A DNA stretch of 64,000 nt from Parus major (lineage: Eukaryota; Chordata; Aves; Passeriformes; Paridae): positions 50,063,363 to 50,127,362 of the forward strand of contig NC_031774.1 of NCBI RefSeq assembly GCF_001522545.3. Direction: 5' to 3'. Made by a program: the position numbers and the translations under genes. A model generated the notes under the pieces. That model ran no database searches. It saw only the letters and a list, made by a program, of their open reading frames with translations, and was not told where the DNA came from. Every line of letters starts with the position of its first letter. The first letter of the stretch is position 1. Below, in pieces: positions 10,001 through 19,829 of the stretch.

Positions 10001-12386
10001 CATTTGAAAATAGCATTCTTGTTTCTTTAACCATTTACTTCAGGGGTTATTTCCAGCTTGTCATAGTGACCTCTTGGGAAGGCTCCTGCCTCTTTTCAGC
10101 TAGCATTTGATATTCATATAGCCTCCTTCTTGTCAAAGCAGATATTTAAAAAAGCTTTTCTGCATCTCCTTGTTCTGCATATTCATAATTCCACGAGTAG
10201 CAATTATCGTGTTTCTTTGCAGCTTCCATTTCTTTGGGCCTCTTTCACTATCCCTGATCTAGCAATGCAGTGTTTGCACACACATCAGGAAAGTTAAGAG
10301 CAGTCTACAAATCAGACCTTGCATTTTATTTATAGCAATTTTTAATTCCTTATAAAGACATGGAATCACCTCCTGGTGGTGAATTGCTGTGCAGTGATAC
10401 AAAGGCTGTATTTGGGAAGAATCCCAGTGGCTGAAGGATAGCAGTGCATGGCAAATGCCCGCTGTGGGGTTAGAAGTATCCCAAAGAAGGAGGAACTGGA
10501 GCGTGCCTCAGGATTTCTTAGGGGAGTGGCAACTCTCTCACCCTGATCTGCAGCAGCACCAGAGGAGGGGCGTGTGCTGGAGTGGGCAGGGACACACTGC
10601 AGGGACACACTGCAGAGGACAGGTGACACGGGGACAGGTGTCACTGTCAGACACAAAATGAGTCACACGGACACAGCTCGAGCTGTGGTGAAAGAAGAAG
10701 AGTTTATTTGTTCTTTCCGTATTTATAGTTTTCCAACAGTGACCAGGGATTGGATAGTCAGGTCACCACCTTCCCAACCACACTGGCCACGAGAGACATC
10801 CATCAAAAGGCATATCTTTAATGGAATGTATAAACACCTATGTTTATAGTTACCTTCCTGGGAAAGTGGCTACAAATTATGAAAACAATATCAAAAGGCC
10901 TGATTCTCAGGGCAACAGACAGGCACTGAAAATCACAGAGCCAAGACTCAGCAGGGGTTTTGCCAAGTCATAATGGCAGAACACGCAGGATTACAGAAGA
11001 TGACAGTGGTTCTGAAAGCTTGGTGCCCTTTATGTTGAGTAGGGATTAGATAAAATCTAAATTAGAAAATCTTAACCAAAAAAACTCTGCAGTACTGTGT
11101 ACAAAATCCTGAAATTTCAGTAACTGGAAGGATTTTAGTAAAATTGCAATTTGTTACAGGCAAGTACTCAGAAGCTTTAAAGATGTGGTGCATAGATATG
11201 GTCTCTGCACTGTTGAACCTTACAGTTTGATTTTAGGACACTACTTTGTGCAAGAACAGCAAAGAGTATGGTACGTGGGGAAGGAAGAGAAGTACTTACA
11301 ATGGAACAAAAGCATTTAAAAGCCTTACAGTAGGTTCAGTTCCTTTTCAAGGGACCTATTATTAATAAATAATAATTTAAACTACATCATGTCTTTTTTC
11401 ATAGATTTTAGACTTTAGCAATACAAAGAAATTACATCTGGATCACACTCCAGTCTAAAAACCACACCCATACAACATGAAAAAAGTGTGTTAACTCTTA
11501 TATAAGAAGAGAAAATAAAAGCAGTAACTTACTTTTCCACATAACCATATGAAAATTCTTTCAGGCTCAGACACGACTGTAATTCAGCAAAATGCATCTT
11601 CTCAGAATAAAAAGCACTTTGCTGACTAGAGGGAATAAAACAGTTTTTTATGTGCTTGATTACCTATTAGGATCTGGACTTTAGCTGGTATGGAAATGCA
11701 CATTCTGAGTCAGATGCAGTTATTTTTATAGGTTTTTCTTTTCCTTAAACAAGTCATCCTTTATTAATATTTTTAACAGAAACTTAGGCTGTCACTTTTA
11801 TTTCCATTATAAAAGCCTTTAATTAGTCCCTCTGTGTTTCAGGTGTATGGCCTGAAGGTTCAGATGGTACAGATATCAACGCTGTCTGTCGATCCCATGG
11901 GAGAAAACTGCTCTCGACAGGAGATGACTTTGGCAAAGTACATCTCTTCTCATATCCATGCTCACAGTTTAGGGTAAGGTATTTCCCAAAAAATTTGCTC
12001 TTGTACTTTGCACAAATGCATTAAATGTTGTTTTCCTATGAAGAAAAAAACCCAGGCACATCAAAGCAGGAAGAATGAGAGTATTTATACATCTAAGGGA
12101 TTTATTTAAGGTTGATTGAGACAGCAATTAAATTTAAAAGTTAATTTAATATTAAAATACTTAAGAGAAAGATGTGATGCCTTGGTTTCAATGTTGCATG
12201 CATGTTCTAACGAGATGCTTTTATGACAGCTGCTATTCTCACTAATACGGTGTTTTCTAGGCTCCAAGCCATGCGTACGGTGGACACAGTAGTCATGTAA
12301 CCAATGTAGATTTTCTCTGTGAAGACACCCATCTCATCTCCACAGGAGGAAAGGACACAAGTATCATGCAGTGGCGAGTCATTTAA
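894..12386 (+). CDS. EML1: EML1, 3' half of the coding sequence (10 exons, partial at 5' end)
   Basis: Joining 894-1048, 2335-2460, 2723-2854, 4153-4220, 5738-5826, 6347-6444, 6566-6653, 6837-6932, 11843-11973 and 12261-12386 gives 1,109 bases in one open frame: 368 complete residues and a TAA stop. The first two bases complete a Gly codon from an exon outside the window. All junctions are AG/GT and all phases agree. The product matches the C-terminal part of EML1 as I remember it (family length about 815 residues), including the motifs GHTDELWGL, TDGNEQLSVMRYSP, NSGDYEILYW, GVWPEGSDGTDIN and the terminal SIMQWRVI. EML4 differs at many of these places and has another C-terminus, so EML1 is preferred over its paralogues. 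EML proteins bind microtubules. An N-terminal coiled coil trimerises them and a HELP-WD tandem beta-propeller (TAPE) domain binds soluble tubulin; this window covers most of the second propeller. EML1 loss in mammals is linked to misplaced cortical progenitors and band heterotopia. No frameshift or premature stop is seen, so the gene looks intact. Confidence 0.95.
1049..2334 (+). other. EML1: EML1 intron
   Basis: AT-rich intron with a short antisense CR1 tail at 1193-1253. Nothing else is recognised. Confidence 0.9.
1193..1253 (-). repeat. CR1 LINE fragment (3' end)
   Basis: The run gagttggaagggacccatca followed by agtccaactcttggccctg and caggacaaccc is the complement of the avian CR1 3' end. 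Only about 60 bases remain, and the insertion looks old. Confidence 0.75.
2335..2460 (+). CDS. EML1: EML1 exon, 9th from last
   Basis: An exact 42-codon exon in phase 0 at both ends, running from IPEQFGPIRTVAEGKGD to GTLSGDFFPITQ. The acceptor is gaccacag and the donor is the strong gtaagc. It supplies strands that link two propeller blades. Confidence 0.95.
2723..2854 (+). CDS. EML1: EML1 exon, 8th from last
   Basis: A 44-codon phase-0 exon that starts GHTDELWGLAVH and contains the WD-like signature TCGHDKHITLWD, one full blade. It ends WDKIIE at donor gtacaa. Confidence 0.95.
2855..4152 (+). other. EML1: EML1 intron
   Basis: AT-rich and rich in A and T runs. I see no repeat family, exon or regulatory motif that I can name. 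Confidence 0.9.
4153..4220 (+). CDS. EML1: EML1 exon, 7th from last
   Basis: A short 68-bp exon encoding DPAQSSGFHPSASVV and then AVGTLTG plus the first two bases of an Arg codon. The acceptor is acattccag and the donor gtaaga. The next exon supplies the last base of the Arg codon. Confidence 0.94.
4221..5737 (+). other. EML1: EML1 intron
   Basis: No exon is recognised. It holds the ATTA-rich low-complexity block at 5265-5337. Confidence 0.9.
5265..5337. repeat. ATTA-rich low-complexity block with self-complementary tracts
   Basis: Two runs of repeated AATT/ATTA flank about 20 mixed bases. Each run is palindromic, so the two can pair with each other or fold alone. It is probably slippage-derived. 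Confidence 0.7.
5738..5826 (+). CDS. EML1: EML1 exon, 6th from last
   Basis: An 89-bp exon encoding WFVFDTETKDLVTVH and then TDGNEQLSVMRYSP, one of the most strongly conserved stretches of the EML family. The acceptor is tttacaacag. The donor is gtttga, which departs from the usual gtaagt at +3 and +4. Reading through it adds about 15 codons before a stop, so intron retention would truncate the protein. Confidence 0.95.
5827..6346 (+). other. EML1: EML1 intron
   Basis: A 520-base intron with nothing recognisable apart from the unusual donor gtttga at its start. Confidence 0.9.
6347..6444 (+). CDS. EML1: EML1 exon, 5th from last
   Basis: A 98-bp exon. With the last base of the previous exon it opens with Asp and reads GNFLAIGSHDNCIYIYGV and then SENGRKYTRIGKCS, a typical blade. 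The acceptor is tgtttatag and the donor the consensus gtaagt. Confidence 0.95.
6566..6653 (+). CDS. EML1: EML1 exon, 4th from last
   Basis: An 88-bp exon encoding GHSSFITHLDWSVNSQYLV and then SNSGDYEILY plus the first base of Trp. It starts with the GH dipeptide typical of a WD repeat. The acceptor is cttttgtag and the donor gtgagt. Confidence 0.95.
6837..6932 (+). CDS. EML1: EML1 exon, 3rd from last
   Basis: A 96-bp exon that completes Trp and encodes IPSACKQVVSVETTRDIEW and then ATYTCTLGFHVF plus the first base of Gly. The acceptor is cttttgtag and the donor the consensus gtaagt. A 4.9-kb intron, the largest seen here, follows it. Confidence 0.95.
10586..10611. repeat. Two-copy 13-bp tandem repeat
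   Basis: The unit gcagggacacact occurs twice without a gap, just before the solo LTR. Confidence 0.8.
10645..10921 (-). mobile_element. Solo LTR of an endogenous retrovirus, antisense to EML1
   Basis: Read on the minus strand, the 277-bp element starts TGTCTG and ends CTGACA, so it has imperfect inverted ends with the TG...CA termini usual for an LTR. In LTR order it has a TATA-like box (CTATAAATA, plus positions 10720-10728) and then AATAAA (10703-10708), as expected for U3, R and U5. The five bases before it are GTCAC and those after are GGCAC, which fits a 5-bp target duplication with one change. No internal viral sequence is present, so it is a solo LTR left by recombination. Family assignment needs a repeat library. 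Confidence 0.78.
11843..11973 (+). CDS. EML1: EML1 penultimate exon
   Basis: A 131-bp exon that completes Gly and encodes VWPEGSDGTDINAVCRSHG and then RKLLSTGDDFGKVHLF, ending SYPCSQFR. It has the acceptor tctgtgtttcag with a good pyrimidine tract and the donor gtaagg. It supplies the blade with the GDDFGKVHLF signature found across EML proteins. Confidence 0.95.
12261..12386 (+). CDS. EML1: EML1 last coding exon with stop
   Basis: It encodes APSHAYGGHSSHVTN and then VDFLCEDTHLISTGGKDTSI, ending MQWRVI and TAA at 12384-12386. The acceptor is gtgttttctag. The end matches EML1 rather than the longer tail of EML4. The 3'UTR follows in the same exon. Confidence 0.95.
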   Translation, partial: APSHAYGGHSSHVTNVDFLCEDTHLISTGGKDTSIMQWRVI

Positions 12387-12756
12387 AGGAAACATCAGCA
12401 TGAACATACACAGTTGAGTCGACCATGCACAGAACTTATGTATAAACTGTATATTTAAAACTTAACAGTATGTTTGCAGTTTAGCCTGGTCACTGTGATT
12501 TTTGTTTAAAAAATTCTTACAAACCTCAGGAAAATTAAGCCCTGTGCTGGTTACCTTACTCAGTCTAGTATTTTTTTTTCAATGTGTCACACCTTAAGAC
12601 TGATTGTTCTCTGTTGTACAATATACAATGCAGTACAAGTTTAATATAAGAGATGTGGCTTGACAGTTTGCAATACAGTGGTATCAGCAGAATGTGACTA
12701 TCTTAAATGTTTTCTATAAACACTGCTAAACTGGTCACAAAATGCCTTTCAAAGAC

Positions 12757-12764
12757 TGTATATA
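12757..12764 (+). promoter_or_regulatory. Pumilio-type response element in the EML1 3'UTR
   Basis: The sequence is TGTATATA, an exact match to the Pumilio consensus UGUANAUA, about 370 bases into the 3'UTR. In AT-rich DNA such a match can arise by chance, so its function is an inference. Confidence 0.4.
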
Positions 12765-13154
12765 TGTGCTTATTCGTTTCACTATCTACACTTTGTACTA
12801 TATATCTACTTATGTAGAAAAATCTATGACAATGTCAAGGTACTGAACTGTTTCTGCTGGAGGCTGATGAATAGATACAACAAGTATAAACTGCGATGTA
12901 AGATGCAAGAATTAGTGCTTTAGACCTGAAAATGTGAATGCTGGTAAATTTGCATTCTCTTGGGAACAGCACACCGTGGGTGTCACCCATGAGGAGTTGT
13001 GTTCCTCTTCCAATGAATCAGCAGGCTTTGTCCCAGTTTGACCTGAATTTCTCAGCAGGGCTTACAGATGTCTGTGTGGTTCAGGTAGTTCATATGAGTT
13101 TAAATTAAAAATCTTTTTACTTGTATATGAAAAATTTCTTTTTGAAAACAAACC

Positions 13155-13160
13155 AATAAA
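13155..13160 (+). terminator. Polyadenylation signal AATAAA (proximal)
   Basis: The first AATAAA after the EML1 stop, about 770 bases into the 3'UTR. Use of this signal would give a short 3'UTR that keeps the Pumilio-type site. Confidence 0.5.
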
Positions 13161-13727
13161 GCTAGGCCACGTCCCCATTATTGGCTCATATATTTAACTA
13201 ATATGTATATTAATCAGCATGATGCTATATTGTACATGTATAAGATTTTAGCAGTTCATAACAAATGGTAAGGCCATGTAGCTTTACTTTTTTATGCTTA
13301 TGGATATTGTATATTTGTATTTTAAGACCAAGTAGACCAAGTCTAAAGATATCTTTATAAGTGTACCATAAACCTGCAGAGGTTAAAGGAAGACTTGGAA
13401 GCCTACATGAAATATTAATGTGTAACTTCTGGCCCCTGTGTTTTGTGCATGGATGGGTATTTATAGTATGAAATAAGATTGTGTTTTGCAATTAAGTAAC
13501 AGTGGAGGTGGTATAAAATGGTTAAGAAGGCCTTATCAATGTTGATTGTGACACAGATTGAAATGTATTGTTTACTATGAGGAATGTATCTGAAGAATTT
13601 TAAAAGAGGAGTTCTACGTGGACTCAAAAAAGGTAATATTAAAATTTTGCTTGTAACTGACAGTAAATGTTAATTCTCTGAACTCTAAAGCACTGGTTGT
13701 TTAGAGTGATTTAAATGAAATTGAATC

Positions 13728-13733
13728 AATAAA
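13728..13733 (+). terminator. Polyadenylation signal AATAAA (middle)
   Basis: The second AATAAA, 61 bases before the distal signal. The two may serve one cluster of cleavage sites. Confidence 0.45.
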
Positions 13734-13788
13734 TTTTGAAACTTTTTTATTACATCTCCAACCTCCTACACTGAAAGTGCAGGACACC

Positions 13789-13794
13789 AATAAA
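13789..13794 (+). terminator. Polyadenylation signal AATAAA (distal)
   Basis: The last of three AATAAA signals, followed by TG/T-rich DNA. It is the most likely end of the long EML1 transcript. Confidence 0.6.
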
Positions 13795-16700
13795 CATGTA
13801 TTAAAGTCAATTCTCAATGCATTCTTCCTGTTTAGTAAGGTGTCTTTGTTTAAGCATGATATAGAAGAGACAGGCTTTTAGTTAACAACACACATTTGTG
13901 ATTTCTCGATTAGAGATGCATTTGAAAATATTTGGCAGTAAAATCTAGATTTTGGGGTACATAATTTTATGTGTGCCCATGAACCTGGGGACATAATGAC
14001 AATGCATACTCAGAGAGTAAAGCTCCAGCTTTGCAGCAGGGAAGGATAGACCACATGCTCTCACCTACAAACTGCCTTGGTCCTGCCTCCCAGCACACAT
14101 CTCATGTTTCTGGGTACTCAGCTGGTGGAATGTTTTTCCACTGCTCAGTTATGCTCATGGCAAGAGCTCCTGATTATTTCTGTGTTAGGAACTTGTCCTC
14201 AGGCAAGACCTTTGAAGGCCAAGGTTTCAAGGTCACTTTAACCTGATGTTACCTGGCACTGTCACTGAAGGCAGAGGTCCCAGCTGCTTACACTGATCCT
14301 GTGCAGCAGCACAAGAGTTATTGTGGCCATAAGCAGACCCCAGCTGGGACACAGCAACTAATGCAGACAAGAAGCCTGTTTCCTCAGCTTCTGATCTAGC
14401 TGTGCAATGTGGAAAAATAAATGGCCAGAGGAGCACTGGAACAACTTCTTCTAATAGTGATGTTAATCTCCCTCTTCTTGAAGTGTGTGAAGCTGAGGCA
14501 CAATACCCTTAGCCTTTCTAAGGTTAATCCAGTCATAAGAGTCCATAACACACAAATGACAGGTTTTCATTGTGTCTGGCTGCTTGGTTATCCACAATAT
14601 CTTCTGTTTGTTGATTTTTATATTTTGTTTTTAAATTTGCTTTTGCAAATGGGGTGCTTTCAGGTTTTCTACTTTTGGAACTGTCGGTGATTTGTCATTA
14701 CTTGTAGCAGAGAAAACAGGAGCTGCAAATTGGCTTGGCTTGTTTCCTTTTCATCCTTCTCACAGGGTGCTACTCTCGGGATATAGTAAAGCATTTGTGA
14801 TCCCTTTCTTCATTTTAAACTGTTATCCTTTAGAAGAAATAGATGAGGAATACTGCAAGTTCATCCCTAGGGTTACTGATCAAAGGGCTTTTCAACAATC
14901 CCATCCCATCTGTGCCTCTGCTGCTCCTCTAACTTCTGCTGTTAAATGTGTCTTTGTTCCTCTATGAAAACCTGATAAACGTATTAGCTGAATTGGCAAA
15001 TGGTGGGTAATGTCTTAAGCCAAATATCCGTTTGATGACTGTTAAAGTGATTCTCCTTTCTTTATCCAGGAAATTCTACACAATTTTGCCATTGTTATAG
15101 CTAATCTTCAGCTCTCCTCTCTTCCATACTTGTTCCTTTGTTCTTGCATTTATTTGCTTTCTCAGGAGTGTCTTCTCTTTCACTTTAAAAGAAAAAGAGA
15201 ACAAAATAAAATAAAGAAATAATTATGCCCAAACTTTTTGTATTTTATTCTCTCACCTGAATTCTTTACCTGACACTCTGTCTGCAGCAGCTCTCTTTTC
15301 CTGCCCTACCATGGAGCATAAGGCTGGTCTAAAGTCCATGGCTGATGACACACCTGGGCACCTGCTTCTGTCCATTCCCTCCCCTCATCCTGGCTGCAGC
15401 AGGTGCAGTGTTGCTCAAAGAAGAGACTAATCTCTTCATGTCTTTTGTGTATTGCTATTGTTTACCAAGCATTGAGATACGCTCCTTCAACTTCCTTTGA
15501 TTTCAATTCTCATTTCTTTCCTTCATTTCTAGCATTACTCTTCAGCTTCCAGGACTGCTTTCCATGACTGGCACATGTTGCTGCCCTTATCTGCTCATAA
15601 AAGCCAGTGGCTCTGACCACCTCTGATAGCTCTGGGGCTGTGTTCCTGGTTTCTTATTGTATGTCTGTTCCCACTTCTTCTGTGACTTGGGCTTTGGGAT
15701 ATCAGTGAGTGCTTTTAGCCCTTTCTCCCGAGCCTCCCGCCTCCTTGTGTGGGGACACTGAGGGACCAGCACTGTCTCCTTGCTTCTCAATTGTCTCTCT
15801 TTGTCTGTGGGCAGCCTGTAATTTCTATCATGTTCTCAGATTTTGAAATATTTTTATGGCAGGGATTTTTTATCTCTGTTCTGTGTCATTTAGCAATGGG
15901 ATTTTGGGATCCTATACTCACTCCAACAGTATGACTGTCATATTTGTCTAGAATGATGAGCATGTATTTGGGTAATGCTTCTCTGTTATGGTATTCAAAC
16001 TGATCAGCTACTGAAGTTGATACTATCTATTGTCTTAAGTCTTAAATTATTCAGAAAACAATACAAATGCTTTCAAAATACTTCTTTCTCCCTCTTTTAT
16101 GCACTTATAAAACAAACATAGACTCAATCTGGTTCTTAGGATCATCGCCCATTTCCAAGTAGAGACTTTTCATTATTTTGTTTGCCTCTTCTGCCTGTCT
16201 TCATATATTTATTTTACTTAGAAATTATGTATTTTTGTATATCAAAACTACAGCCTTTTTCAACTCAATCCTATATGTATTTATATGTATTATTTTAATT
16301 ATTTCCTGAAAGATGATTATTACATAAATGTTTCTGATAGCACTCGGTTTTGACAGGTTGCTGAAACCTGGGAGGTGTTAACAATTTCCAACAGATAAGC
16401 TCTACAAAAAACAGTCAGTATATTAAAAATGTTTAAAAAAAAAAGAAGAAGGAGATAAATGTAAAAGAAAATAGTTTTTGCAATGCTGGTGAATTAAAAA
16501 ACCCTATCATTTCAAATGATTTTAAAAAGTTCCTTGTGGAGCAAATCAATTTTGTTAAAATTGATTTTTTACTATTGTAATTAAAATGGGGTTAGTTAAT
16601 TCAAGGTCATATTTCCTATGTGAAATGTTTGGATTATTTATATTCTTTAGAAGATTTAATATTAGAAGATACTATTTTCCTTCAAAAGTATTCATGTGAC

Positions 16701-18377
16701 AGGAGCTTGCAAGGGCAAACAGCCCCATTTTTGCAAGGGTTGGCATTTTTAATTTCTTTTGGTTCTACTCAGGGAAGCAGGAAGTCTTTTTTGCTCTGTT
16801 TTCTACTGGAAATAGGGCTGTTGACAGATCACTCAATTGCATCCTCAAAAAATCCTACAGATGGCAAGGAAAATGTCACTTTAATTACTAGTGGAAAGAA
16901 CAGACTTATGGGAAGCCTAAACTGAAATCTTTTTCTCCCTTTGCTGGCCGGGATTGACAGCTGTGCAGGGGCAGTCTGGTGGCTGCCTTGCAGCTCCAGT
17001 GCAGCAGCCTGCCCTCCCTGCACAAGACATGCCCCAAGCCAGGCCACCTCCTAATCCAGAAGACGGGAGATGAGCAGCTGACTCCTGGGGGGAGAGACAG
17101 AACTGCTCCTGGATGTCTGCTTGGGAATGGAGGCTGCTGGATGGGTGGGGACATTGATGGTTCATGCTCTTGTTAGGAGGGATTTATGTTTCTCCTTAGT
17201 CATGAACTTCTGCAGCAATTTCATTCTTCTTAATGGAACTACTTTGCCCCCTGAATTCATTAAATAATCGCAGAAGACCAAGTGATAATTTGCATGGAGG
17301 TATCAGTGGCAGAGCAGCCAAATCTGCCATCTAGCTCTGAGTCTGACAGACCTTATTTGAGTCAGTAGTGATAGCAATGGGCTAATCTTCAAACGCCACT
17401 TTGGAGACCTTTGTCAATCAGGACAGGTTCACAGCAGTGTGGATCCCCCCATTCCCTGCCACATGTGGAAGTACAAGAAGGGGCCTCTTTTCAGCAGGGC
17501 CTGTCAGTGTCATCTGAAGCTGTAGGCACTCCTTTGGACCTCACATTTTGTCTGTCTTGTTAGGAAAGCTTGATGTCCTGGAATCAAGTGGCTCCTCCCC
17601 ACCAGCTTCACAGAGGTTTGGTTCTACCATCTTTTGTCTGACTACAGATTACACTAAAGGAATTTAGACATTTCTGTTTGTTTGCAGTGGACATATCTGT
17701 CCTTAAAGGCTGCCTCTTTGGATCTAGTCTGAGGTGCTGAGGTCAGAACCATGGGAGTGGTGACCTGCTTTCTGGGTCTCCATGCAACTGAATGAGGTTT
17801 TAGCATGAGCTTGTAAGAGATGAGCATTTTTTAAATCTGCCCTTTGGAATTACCTAGAATAAGCATGTAGCCAGAGGGAAGCAAATTCATCTGCTCTGTG
17901 GATTCTGTCAGTGCTAAACGAGCTACAGTTGCTCCAAATTCCAGGTTGTAGGATAAAGAAATCTCCTTCAGGCTGTTCAGTCATTATGGTTAGAAAGAAA
18001 AAAAATTAAAAAGCCTTGGTGAGTTCTGCAGCCACGTTAGATTATTGTAATTTGTCATTGCCTTGCCTTGCCCTCGCACTGCAGAGATGTGCTGAAGGGG
18101 GAACAGGGTACACGAGCCTGAAGAGAACTCCTCTCTACAAAATCAATTGCCTGGCTGTTCTTTCTGGATTCAGTTTCTCAGTGAGATAAATGTCAACATT
18201 TTAGGGTTCCTTCCTCCCTGCCCTGCTTCTTTTTTCATCAGCTTTCATTGACATATAACACAAATTTATGACATCACTGTATAACCACAGGGGAAGTTAT
18301 TACACCAGAGGTTCAAGTGTTGTGTCCTCCTTACAGCATCTAAAAGGAGCAGAGTGTGTGTGAGAGTCTCTGTCTAC

Positions 18378-18595
18378 AGCTCGAACAGTTGGAAAGTGAG
18401 CTGACAGGAGGCTCAGCCGAAGTGAAAAGCCCTGTGGCATTTCCCGTATGTGCAGCTCCTGCTCAGCAGAAAATATGGCCACAGGCAGTGCAGCATCCTG
18501 CAGAGCCCCGGCTGCCTCTGACTTCGGGAGCACAGCATCACCTCCGAGCCGACTCCCTCTCGTTTTGGGTGAGAGGAAAAGTCGCCTTTGGCCTT
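18378..18595. promoter_or_regulatory. Small CpG cluster, possible regulatory element
   Basis: About nine CpG dinucleotides within roughly 220 bases, in surroundings that have almost none. It is too small for a classic CpG island. Function is an inference. Confidence 0.3.
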
Positions 18596-19798
18596 GAACA
18601 GATCCCCAGGGTCTGCCTGCAGGGCAGAGCTCCTCCCTGCTGCCTGGAAGTCTGCAGCTTCCTGCTTCAGCCTCCCCAGTGATTGTAAACCCTGCTCTCA
18701 GAAGGAATAACAGGAAAAATAAAAGTGCCAGTGACCTCCTCCCTTCCCAAGAGAAGGCACTGACAACCTCCCTGAAAGCAAAGCTGGATTCCCATTTTCA
18801 CTGTAGGAAGTACAGTAAAATAGAATTTAATCGAATTTATTAGAATTAAAGTATATCAACAGTCTATTTTTCCTACTTATTCTCTGCCCTTTCCTATACT
18901 ACTTCTTTCCCTTCTTCATGATTTCCTCATTTTTTTCCTTTCCATGTAATCTCCTTTTCTCTCCTTTTCTTATAAAAATAAAAATTCCAAACTTATGTAA
19001 TTCCTTCATTTTTCTGTAGTCTCCATTTTCCTGTCCCCTTTAATACCTTCCATACTCTTCTGCTACTTGAGTATTTGTTCCACTCTTTTCTCATCCTTCC
19101 CTCTTCATCCCAGAACTGGATGGAGTGTTGCCAAGGAAATACAGGTGCAGACAGTGGCCTCACCATGGCTGCCACAACAAACTTGAGATGCAGCCTTTGC
19201 CAAATGGTGCCAAAGATTGTAGGGATGTGGGGATGGGTGAAAACCCAACATTCAGGACTGAACCTCTCTGAATTTTGGGAATCTTTGACTCTCGCTTTGC
19301 ACCTGAATTTTGTAATCATCTTCTTTCTGCCTCAGCAATGTTCCTGTGAAATTGTACAACTTCATCTCTGGCAAAAGTTCTGAGTCATGTTGCTGTCTGA
19401 GGAACAATTCCTTATAGAAATAAAAACATACATGTATTACTGTGATAAAATGAATTAATATATTGAATTCCTCTCAAGAGTGATTTTCACATGCCTAAAT
19501 CCTCCTTGCTTAGGAAAAGCCTTCCAATAATAAGTGTCCACAAACTATTGTGGACATTCATTTTCCTTGAAAAGAGGTAGTTTCATGGATAAGTCCATAG
19601 GAAAGTGCCAAAGTTTCAAGAGAAAGCTCTAGGCTGGAGAAATTCAGTGGGGAAAAAAAGACCACAAAACTCTTGCTGCACCAGGCTGGACATGGCATAG
19701 AGACTCTGAGAAAAACAGCTGGATGACCTTGAGTTCCTGAGAGGTGGATGTTTGCAGAGGATGTTGCCCCAGGCTGTGTGACTGCATAAGGAGGATGT

Positions 19799-19829
19799 CC
19801 TCTTCCTCCTCCTCCTCCTCCTCCCCTCC
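19799..19829. repeat. (TCC)n microsatellite
   Basis: A run of TCC units with two small interruptions. It accounts for the poly-Ser and poly-Glu open frames at this place. Confidence 0.9.

Larger units (their letters stand above)
6933..11842 (+). other. EML1: EML1 intron, 4.9 kb
   Basis: The largest intron in the window. It holds the solo LTR at 10645-10921 and a small 13-bp tandem repeat at 10586-10611. The rest is AT-rich DNA without recognised features. Confidence 0.9.
12387..13815 (+). other. EML1: EML1 3'UTR (end estimated)
   Basis: AT-rich, single-copy-looking DNA after the stop codon, with no further splice pattern and no repeats. The end is placed about 20 bases after the last of three AATAAA signals. 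The true cleavage sites cannot be fixed without transcript data. Confidence 0.7.

Noticed and set aside
16620..16925. A 101-codon plus-strand frame
   Set aside because: AT-rich DNA with no domain, no splice sites in a sensible place and no link to neighbours.
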